Shown here: positions 36,829 to 42,772 of the stretch, piece after piece
Layout of the letters: every line of letters starts with the position of its first letter
How positions within the stretch are numbered: the first letter of the stretch is position 1
Assembly: GCF_009455685.1 (NCBI RefSeq)
Contig: NZ_QPES01000002.1
Coordinates: forward strand, 186,001-250,000
Reading direction: 5' to 3'
Origin: Paraburkholderia hayleyella
GTDB taxonomy: Bacteria; Pseudomonadota; Gammaproteobacteria; Burkholderiales; Burkholderiaceae
DNA: 64,000 nt
Notes under the pieces: generated by a model
What the model saw: only the letters and a program-made list of their open reading frames with translations
The model's database searches: none
What the model was told of the DNA's origin: nothing
Made by a program: the position numbers and the translations under genes

Positions 36829-37138
36829 GGTTAATTTCCTCGCGAAGTTGATTCAGGAAAACGGCTGGCAGGTTGTCAAATTTTGACTTCGTATAAACAA
36901 TGAGCAACCAGATTTTTCCGTCGTCCAGCAGGTTGTAATAAATAACGCGGGCACCGCCACGCTTTCCCATTCCGGCGCGCCCCCAGCGAACCTTGCGCAA
37001 GCCGCCGGTTCCCGGAATCACATCTCCGGCTAGCGGATTGCCTGCAATCCATTTGATGAACTCATGGCGCTCATTTTCGCGCCATATGCCAGCGGCATAG
37101 TGCTGGAATGTCTGGGTCTCGATGATCGTCAATAACAT
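36818..37138 (-). CDS. RelE/HigB-like toxin
   Basis: 106 residues from the ATG at 37138. The pattern F...IW.ENE..EFIKWIAGNP near 10-33, PGTGGLRKVRWGRAGMGKRGGARVIYY and WLLIVYTKSKFDNL fits the HigB2/RelE mRNA-interferase group. It would cleave mRNA during translation when free of antitoxin. The frame is open from 37156, but that codon lies inside the operator, so 37138 is preferred. Confidence 0.85.
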   Translation of the reverse strand: MLLTIIETQTFQHYAAGIWRENERHEFIKWIAGNPLAGDVIPGTGGLRKVRWGRAGMGKRGGARVIYYNLLDDGKIWLLIVYTKSKFDNLPAVFLNQLREEINHGG

Positions 37139-37145
37139 AGCGAAA

Positions 37146-37164
37146 TTATACGGCAATGCCGTAT
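37146..37164 (-). promoter_or_regulatory. Toxin-antitoxin promoter and operator
   Basis: ATACGGC-AAT-GCCGTAT (37148-37164) is a perfect 7-bp palindrome. On the minus strand its edge overlaps a perfect -10 box TATAAT (37151-37146), only 7 nt before the toxin ATG. Repressor binding would block the promoter, and the transcript would be leaderless or nearly so. Confidence 0.65.
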
Positions 37165-37325
37165 TTTAACAACCCGCCCGGGTGGATTTTTTACGACTTG
37201 CAGTTTTGTGATTGAGCTGCAGGGAGGCGAACGCCCCGAATCGATGAAATGATCTCGACTTGCCCCACCGAACCCGGCCACTGCGCCGGGTTCTTTCATT
37301 TACGACATGACATCTGGAGACTGAT

Positions 37326-37751
37326 ATGCCTGAAAAATTTGACTTGCCGATGCTGCTGGCGGAACTAGACCGCGACGAAGGTCGGCGACTGAAGCCGTAT
37401 CTCGACACGGTTGGCAAAACGACGATTGGCGTTGGGCGAAACCTGACCGACGTCGGCATTTCGGACGCTGAGTGTGATGCGATGCTGCAGCTTGACGTTG
37501 ACCGGACGGCTGAATGGCTCGACCGCAATCTGGCGTGGTGGCGCCAGCTCGACGCGGTGCGCCAGCGCGTGCTGCTGAACATGGCATTCAACCTGGGCGC
37601 GGGCCTGCTGACATTTACCAGCATGCTTGCCGCGACACAGCACGGTGAATACAGGCGTGCGGCAGACGGCATGCTGGCGTCGAAGTGGGCAGTGCAGGTA
37701 GGCGCACGGGCGCAGCGCCTGGCCACGATGATGAAAAACGGGAGCACGTGA
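37326..37751 (+). CDS. Phage lysozyme (T4-type, GH24 endolysin)
   Basis: A 141-residue muramidase that cuts peptidoglycan at phage lysis. The catalytic triad spacing of T4 lysozyme is kept: Glu18 (RDEGRR), Asp27 (YLDTVG) and Thr33 (KTTIGVG). There is no signal peptide, so it depends on the holin next door for release. It begins the lysis cassette lysozyme, holin, Rz/Rz1. Confidence 0.93.
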   Translation: MPEKFDLPMLLAELDRDEGRRLKPYLDTVGKTTIGVGRNLTDVGISDAECDAMLQLDVDRTAEWLDRNLAWWRQLDAVRQRVLLNMAFNLGAGLLTFTSMLAATQHGEYRRAADGMLASKWAVQVGARAQRLATMMKNGST

Positions 37752-37752
37752 G

Positions 37753-38064
37753 ATGCAGCTGAACGAAAACGAAAAGGAGTTGCTGACGCTGTTCATCATT
37801 GGCGCCGTGATTGCGCTCGGCAAGCTTCTGGTGGGAGGCGAGCGCATGTCAGCACGCATCGTGATGGGGCGAATGATCATTGGCGCTGCGCTTTCGACCA
37901 GCGCTGGCGCGGCGCTCGTGATGTTTCATGACCTGACGCCAGTCGCGCTGACCGGGGTGGCCTCCGCACTCGGGATTCTGGGCCAGTCTGTGCTGGAGGC
38001 GGCGGTGCAGAAGTTCGTCGGCAGGTTGCCCGGCAAGAAGGGCGGGGTGCCGGATGCCCGGTAA
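37753..38064 (+). CDS. Phage holin
   Basis: 103 residues with hydrophobic segments at about 11-28, 40-58 and 64-78 and a charged C-terminus. It fits a three-span holin by topology and by its place directly after the lysozyme (1 nt gap). It overlaps the Rz gene by 11 nt. No family was assigned with certainty. Confidence 0.75.
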   Translation: MQLNENEKELLTLFIIGAVIALGKLLVGGERMSARIVMGRMIIGAALSTSAGAALVMFHDLTPVALTGVASALGILGQSVLEAAVQKFVGRLPGKKGGVPDAR

Positions 38065-38569
38065 AACAATGATGGCACTTGCCGCAGCGGCGGTGGTGGG
38101 CGGCATCGTGGCGGGCGTTGGCCAGCAATGGAGACTGGGTGCGCAGCTCGCGGCGATTCGCACCCGGCATGCCGTGGTGATGAAGACGATATCCGATGAG
38201 GCTGTGTCAGCAGCGGGTGCTGCGCAGCGGGAAACGGCGCGCGCAACCGCGGAGATTGGAGCACTCGAGAGCCAGTACCGGAGGGAAAATAGCGATGCGA
38301 AAAAGACAATGGATGCGTTGCGCGCCGACGTGCGTGCTGGTGCTGTGCGGCTGCGCGTCGCCGCACGCTGTGATTCAACCGGTGGCGGTGGCGTGCCCGG
38401 TGCTGGCAGCGCCTCCGCCGGAGCTGATGGAGACGGAAACGCCGAACTTGACGCAGCGAGTGCTGGCGCGCTTCTTGGCGTCGCGGCAGACGGAGACCGG
38501 GCTGCGCGCAAAGTAGCGGCGCTGCAGGCCTATGCGCGGGAAGCGCAGCGAGTGTGCGGCGGGCAATAG
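38054..38569 (+). CDS. Rz-like i-spanin
   Basis: A 171-residue protein with an N-terminal signal anchor (6-24) and a long Ala/Glu/Arg-rich helix (about 30-110), followed by a Gly/Ala/Asp-rich region and a last helix. This is the plan of an inner-membrane spanin, which joins Rz1 to disrupt the outer membrane. The rz1 gene lies entirely within it in another frame. Confidence 0.8.
   Translation: MPGKTMMALAAAAVVGGIVAGVGQQWRLGAQLAAIRTRHAVVMKTISDEAVSAAGAAQRETARATAEIGALESQYRRENSDAKKTMDALRADVRAGAVRLRVAARCDSTGGGGVPGAGSASAGADGDGNAELDAASAGALLGVAADGDRAARKVAALQAYAREAQRVCGGQ
38295..38516 (+). CDS. Rz1-like o-spanin lipoprotein, nested in rz
   Basis: 73 residues from the ATG at 38295, with a GGAGGG site before it. 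A short basic N-terminus and hydrophobic core end in a lipobox LCGC (lipidated Cys20). The mature part is proline-rich (VLAAPPPELME), as in Rz1. It is in a different frame from the surrounding rz gene. Confidence 0.82.
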   Translation: MRKRQWMRCAPTCVLVLCGCASPHAVIQPVAVACPVLAAPPPELMETETPNLTQRVLARFLASRQTETGLRAK

Positions 38570-38672
38570 GTGGGCGAAAGGTGGTTGATGAACTTTATCA
38601 AGGTTCCGCCACCAGGATAGGGCGTGCGCCGTTCAACTTTCAGGGTGTGTCAGCGACTCGTGAACGAAAGCC

Positions 38673-40505
38673 CTATTCCGTGTTGCCAATGAACTGCTCC
38701 CAGTTATCGATGGGCTGCCAGTCTCCTGAGTCGGCCGCAAAAACCCCAGAATTCGTGAACCCGATCAGGGGCGTGTCTGGTGAATGTGAGGCACGATCGG
38801 TTATATCCCCGGGTGGCGTGACCATGCCATTGAACGTATCTGTTTGAACCAGTGCTGCGCTGCTTTGCTGATAGTCTGTAATACTGGGCATTAGTAAGAA
38901 CGGGTGGGTGACCAGTTCATTGGGCTGCAGAACAGGTGTCAGCCATGACTGCGTCAAGAAATCATATTCTTGCGCAGGCTGCCCGGACAAGTTCGGCCAT
39001 GTGGATGCATCATTCAGCGCCCCCTGGCGGGTTTGCTGGTTCTCGACAGGCGGCGTGGTTTGAGTCGGCAGGAACGCGTCTTGATAGGGGTTATCCGGGA
39101 TGTGCGGCGCTTCTTTGTGCCTGTTTGCAGGGTGTACTGAATAGTCTGCAGGCGACGTCAAATTGCCGTTTGATTCAAGATCCGCTGAAGGGACGAGGTT
39201 CATGGGTCGCTCGTCCGTGACCTGTACCTGCAGCGCAGGCCACGGGAGTTGCGTGGCCGCCTCTTGCTGTTGTGTGAGCAGCTTTTTTGCCTGCTCCGGG
39301 GGGGCGACCAGCGCTTTAAGCTCCAGCCCAGTTAGGTTTTCGTTGATCAGGCGCTGTCCAATGGCGCTACCCGCATTGATCTTATTAGACAGAATGGATT
39401 GAAGCGAGGCTGGGTGGTTAGTCCGTTTGGCTATTGTGACGAGGTGACCAATCGAATAACCCAGCGCTAAAAATTCGCTGTGTCGAGTATCAAGGCGATA
39501 TAGTAAGCCGGAACCACCACAGGGCATACTCTTCAAAATAGAATAAATCAGGTATGAAGAATATCCCTTGTCGACAAGGGACTGTCGCCGATTCCAGAGC
39601 GTCTCCAGTGTATGACCTCCTGCCCGCCTTGAAGCGATCCTGAAAATCTGGGCGGACGTGAATGACAGGGGCGGCTGGGTGAGGTCATAGCCACGCATAT
39701 AGATGACATCAAGCGCGAATTTGCCTCCGGAGATTGTCAGAAGCTTGTCAATTTCGTCATCCGTCAGGCTGAGAAGTGGGTTCCCATTGCGGTCGACAGC
39801 ACCAGCAGTTGCTTCCGGGTTTTCGGTGGTCGTCTCCAGTTGTTTGCGTGGATTTTCCCCTGCCGCCTTGCCAACAATATCAGTGTGCGTGTATCCCAGA
39901 TACGCGAGCCTAGCGTGGTGCTTTACGACATTCGCCAGAATACTGTCGCGAATACTGTCGCGATATTGGCCTGTTTCGATCTTTTCAATGTCGGCGGGCG
40001 TGTAGCCCAGATAGCGAAGGTGCGGAAACTGTTGGATCACGGCTCTCAGGATAGTGCAGCCCCTTTTTTGCCCCACCATCTTCGCAATACTGGCATTCGT
40101 GAAGCCGAGCTCCCTCAGCAGAGCGTAGTGGTTCATGACGCTATTCGTCACATCCCAGCCTGCGCTGTTTATCTGGAGATATTCAACTCGAGTAAACGAA
40201 TAGGGGGGCTCCATCAGTTTTTTGGGGTCATTCACACTATGGCCTGTCGCGGGCGTAGCCTCCCCGACGTTCGTAGACACTTCGCGTGTCTCACTTCTTC
40301 GGACATTGGACGGCCGCGCTTCGCTGGAGCAAGTTGATAACGGCTTTCCAGAGAGGGCGTCAAACCCTGGCGGGGTCCCGGCTCGCTGCTGAAGTGGTGC
40401 TCCGGTGTTCGTCGCTCCGGTGTTCGCCTGCTGGGGGGAGGTATAAGGCCCGTAGCGGCCCCTACCGTATGGTTGGCGGCTCGAGCTCGGCGAATTTTTA
40501 GTCAT
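38673..40505 (-). CDS. Divergent TALE-like repeat protein
   Basis: 610 residues. Residues 1-100 are Ser/Pro/Gln/Thr-rich like a type III effector N-terminus. Residues 102-383 form eight tandem 33-42-residue repeats with the TALE/Bat plan ([FYL][ST]xxxIxxI...GG..xL..v......L...G). Repeat 6 (282-314; FTSAQIFRIASRRAGGHTLE) and repeat 5 (247-281; GGKFALDV) match best. Residues at positions 12-13 are NS, QK, GQ, GE, IS, RR, SM and RT, mostly not known base-reading pairs. A ninth partial unit follows. The tail (430-610) is Pro/Gln/Asp-rich and ends in an acidic aromatic segment (GDWQPIDNWEQF). It could bind DNA in a host or use the repeat as a scaffold. No basic NLS is obvious. It lies at the island's right end, after the lysis genes. 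Confidence 0.85.
   Translation of the reverse strand: MTKNSPSSSRQPYGRGRYGPYTSPQQANTGATNTGAPLQQRAGTPPGFDALSGKPLSTCSSEARPSNVRRSETREVSTNVGEATPATGHSVNDPKKLMEPPYSFTRVEYLQINSAGWDVTNSVMNHYALLRELGFTNASIAKMVGQKRGCTILRAVIQQFPHLRYLGYTPADIEKIETGQYRDSIRDSILANVVKHHARLAYLGYTHTDIVGKAAGENPRKQLETTTENPEATAGAVDRNGNPLLSLTDDEIDKLLTISGGKFALDVIYMRGYDLTQPPLSFTSAQIFRIASRRAGGHTLETLWNRRQSLVDKGYSSYLIYSILKSMPCGGSGLLYRLDTRHSEFLALGYSIGHLVTIAKRTNHPASLQSILSNKINAGSAIGQRLINENLTGLELKALVAPPEQAKKLLTQQQEAATQLPWPALQVQVTDERPMNLVPSADLESNGNLTSPADYSVHPANRHKEAPHIPDNPYQDAFLPTQTTPPVENQQTRQGALNDASTWPNLSGQPAQEYDFLTQSWLTPVLQPNELVTHPFLLMPSITDYQQSSAALVQTDTFNGMVTPPGDITDRASHSPDTPLIGFTNSGVFAADSGDWQPIDNWEQFIGNTE
39357..40202 (-). repeat. Eight TALE-like repeat units
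   Basis: Unit bounds in the protein are 102-134, 135-167, 168-204, 205-246, 247-281, 282-314, 315-349 and 350-383. Three are exactly 33 residues, the unit length of Mycetohabitans Bat proteins. Unit 3 has 37 residues because of a 12-bp tandem duplication (39939-39962); without it the unit is also 33. Units are too divergent to be a recent expansion. Confidence 0.82.
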
Positions 40506-40781
40506 TTTTTAGTCATATTTGTTGAAGTCTTAAAAACTGGAAATGGGGGTATTTGTAGGCTGGATGTGGTTTTTATAAAAACCCGGACCGCGAAAAATCG
40601 CGGCAGTATTGCTTCGCAAGTGACGGCTGAGTAACCCGGCAATCCAGATCGTTCCGGAAGTTTGCCAGCCGCTGGCGAGAGACACGCAGAATATCGATAA
40701 GGATGGCCCGTCAGGTCGTGCCTGGCGCACGTAGAATCAGAATTTCGCGTGCTGTTCATTCATCCACGTAGCGAACGATAG

Positions 40782-41192
40782 ATGACCCGTTTGAATAACC
40801 TTGACGACGAAGCCCGCGCCGAACGGCTGTGTTGCCTGGTGGCGGGGCAGCTGGTTGCGCGGGCGCGGACAGGCGAGTGGCTGCGCACTGGCCATCTTGT
40901 GGAGTGGCTGAACATCTGGGCGAATGGCAACGGAGCACGGGTCAGCTGGCAGGATCGTTTGCATTTAGGCGCCCGGTCGGGAAAAGTCGCGCTGGAGCTA
41001 GGTGAGCTGCCTGAATTCGCGGATTCGGATGCGCTGGCGAAACCGGTGGGGTGCGAATTGCGCTCCGCAGATGAAAAAAATGCCCCGAACTTTTTCGAGC
41101 GCGGGAAAAAAGTGTGGGTTTTTCTGCCGTCAAATTGCGTACCACTGTACGCATTTACAGCGTCGTCAGAAGGTGACGCCCTTATGAAATAA
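40782..41192 (+). CDS. Hypothetical protein at the island's right end
   Basis: A 136-residue protein (MTRLNNLDDEARAERLCCL). The first ~60 residues look helical and the middle is KVALELGELPEF. No family was recognised. It lies between the divergent TALE-like gene and attR and is the last frame in the island. Confidence 0.45.
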   Translation: MTRLNNLDDEARAERLCCLVAGQLVARARTGEWLRTGHLVEWLNIWANGNGARVSWQDRLHLGARSGKVALELGELPEFADSDALAKPVGCELRSADEKNAPNFFERGKKVWVFLPSNCVPLYAFTASSEGDALMK

Positions 41193-41237
41193 GGGGTGTC
41201 AAGCCTGTCAACTGATTGTTCGTACAGTGGTATCGGT

Positions 41238-41302
41238 CTTCAAATCCAGTAGGGGGTGTCAGACACTCCCTGGTCGGCTCGACTCCGGCTGCCTTCCGCC
41301 AT
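41238..41302 (+). repeat. attR: 65-bp copy of the selC 3' end
   Basis: Identical to 25665-25729 from the anticodon loop to CCAT. The 5' half of the tRNA is absent here, so this is the distal attachment site and not a second tRNA gene. Confidence 0.95.
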
Positions 41303-41556
41303 TCAAGGCGCTCACGTGTTCTCGCCGGTTCTTGAGCACCACCGCGAGCTACCTTTGATCGACTCATCCACCAGATCAGCTGGAAAGAATGAACCAGGGT
41401 TATACGCCTGAAAGGGTAGAAGCTATATTGGCTAAGAATTAATTTGTGTCAGCCAGGCGGGATCCGGGATCTGGAAGAAGTGCATGAAGCGTTGGCAGTG
41501 AGTCTGTCATTTTATTTTGATGGAATAGTTTGATCGCGCTGGGGTTTTAAGTGAAC

Positions 41557-41570
41557 TAAACCGGCATGCT
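41557..41570 (+). repeat. 14-bp direct repeat, left border of the ankyrin-like gene
   Basis: TAAACCGGCATGCT occurs here, 36 bp before the gene start, and again at 42657-42670, where its TAA is the stop codon of the gene. It includes the palindrome GCATGC. Confidence 0.85.
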
Positions 41571-41606
41571 AGTTACTTAAGGAGGCTCAATCAAAATTTG
41601 GAGTGT

Positions 41607-42659
41607 ATGGTGAGAGTTGTCAGCTTAAAAAATAGTGATAAAAATAGTGATAAAAATAGTGATAAAAATAAGCTTGCTTGTAAGCTTGGAGTGGGAGAAA
41701 AAGACAGTCAATTTCTCGATAGAAATATTTCTCTTGAAATTATAGAGTCTTCTGCTAATCCGCGAAATAAAGATGAAAAAGAAAATGTATTTTTTCATGA
41801 GGAAATAAAAAACCCTGTCCAGCTTGAGGATTTTTCCAGGAATGGTCACGTTATATTCGACAAAATAGATGATATTTATAAAAATAATTGTGTAGTAACC
41901 GGTGAGTTAATTAATTCCTTGTTGTCTATTCCCGATTTTTTCCATGTTAAAAACGTGCCAAAAATTAATGGAAATTTGCGTTCGGGGGCGCACACAGGGT
42001 TGCATTACATGGCTCTTTTGTGTTGCCGGGATTGTAAGGTAAAAGATAAATTCGACAATATCATTTTGGCGGCTATTAAAAAAGCAAAAAACGAAAATAT
42101 TGATTATATAGGGGTGGGAGCCTCGGGCGAAACACTAAGATATATTCTTGACGTGGAGCGCAGGGGGCGGGAAATGGATGAAATTCAGGCCGAATTTGAT
42201 CAGGCCATGGAAAACAATAATTTTTCCCTCGCGGATGAGAAGCTAAACGCAGGGGCAAAACTGCCGATATTTCAACATCGGGAGAGAAAGGATAATGGCA
42301 AAATTTCGTTACTTGATTTTGTTTTTGAAAAGCCACAAAATCTTTTTGTTTATTTAAAAGTCATGTCTCCAGCGATGATTGAGGTGGACTACAAAGTGTC
42401 TCCACTACTGTTTGCGGTGATTGACCATTTGGATCAACATGGTTTGCATGCTGACTCTCGGTTCGTTGACGCTTTTATTTATGGCGGCAAGCATGTCAAT
42501 ACGCGTAATCGGGAAAAACAGACAACACTGGACTACTTGACACAGTTATCTAAAATCGAGCCCACAGCGTCGCATCGGGTTGCACTGTTACAGAAGCTGC
42601 GTGATAGCGGGCGCTGTAGCGATGAGTTTCACATTAAGAAAAAATATAACCTGGGTTAA
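41607..42659 (+). CDS. Ankyrin-like AT-rich protein, putative effector
   Basis: 350 residues. The N-terminus carries three tandem SDKN units from a 12-bp repeat. Degenerate ankyrin-like motifs follow: GAHTGLHYMALLCC (about 125), GASGETLRYIL (about 170), LADEKLNAGAKLPI (about 205), KISLLDFVFE (about 230) and GGKHVNTRNREKQTTLDYL (about 295-313), the last close to the ankyrin consensus. No signal peptide. DNA is AT-rich. The ATG at 41607 has GGAG just before it; GTG 41610 or TTG 41598 are also possible. It is likely an acquired host-interaction gene; the target is unknown. Confidence 0.62.
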   Translation: MVRVVSLKNSDKNSDKNSDKNKLACKLGVGEKDSQFLDRNISLEIIESSANPRNKDEKENVFFHEEIKNPVQLEDFSRNGHVIFDKIDDIYKNNCVVTGELINSLLSIPDFFHVKNVPKINGNLRSGAHTGLHYMALLCCRDCKVKDKFDNIILAAIKKAKNENIDYIGVGASGETLRYILDVERRGREMDEIQAEFDQAMENNNFSLADEKLNAGAKLPIFQHRERKDNGKISLLDFVFEKPQNLFVYLKVMSPAMIEVDYKVSPLLFAVIDHLDQHGLHADSRFVDAFIYGGKHVNTRNREKQTTLDYLTQLSKIEPTASHRVALLQKLRDSGRCSDEFHIKKKYNLG

Positions 42660-42670
42660 ACCGGCATGCT
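42657..42670 (+). repeat. 14-bp direct repeat, right border of the ankyrin-like gene
   Basis: Second copy of TAAACCGGCATGCT. The two copies enclose exactly one gene with its leader (1.1 kb). Confidence 0.85.
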
Positions 42671-42772
42671 CAGGTAATTCTGGGCGATGGTTTATTTTTG
42701 GCACCAGATTAATCGTAACCTGATTGAACTTGATTCAGGCGGTCAGCGGCCACGCTGCTGTCTGAGCCCAAA

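Larger units (their letters stand above)
25665..41302. mobile_element. Genomic island (reduced prophage with cargo) integrated at selC
   Basis: The 3' part of selC from the anticodon loop to just past CCA is repeated exactly at 41238-41302. This 65-bp direct repeat bounds about 15.6 kb. Next to the intact tRNA lie a tyrosine integrase and an excisionase-like gene, both leftward, then phage early genes and, further right, a lysis cassette. No capsid, portal, tail or terminase gene is seen. Between and after these modules are AT-rich cargo genes, an IS3-family element and a TALE-like gene. The integrase is frameshifted, so the island is probably not self-mobile now. Confidence 0.93.
41193..41606. 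other. Gap containing attR and the cassette border
   Basis: This 414-bp stretch contains attR (41238-41302) and one 14-bp direct repeat copy (41557-41570). A short coding scrap ends at about 41441 (MNQGYTPERVEAILAKN then stop), which looks like the C-terminus of a lost gene. The rest shows nothing recognisable. Confidence 0.5.

Noticed and set aside
40502..40759. 85-codon leftward frame upstream of the TALE-like gene
   Set aside because: It ends inside a duplicated ATGACTAAAAA at the TALE-like start and has no protein-like features; probably leader DNA.
40506..40800. PIP/hrpII box (TTCG-N16-TTCG) upstream of the TALE-like gene
   Set aside because: No pair with the right spacing was found on the coding strand; the nearest pair (40772 and 40792) fails at one base.
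41238..41302. Second tRNA-Sec gene
   Set aside because: Only the 3' half from the anticodon loop is present; it is the attR copy of the integration site.
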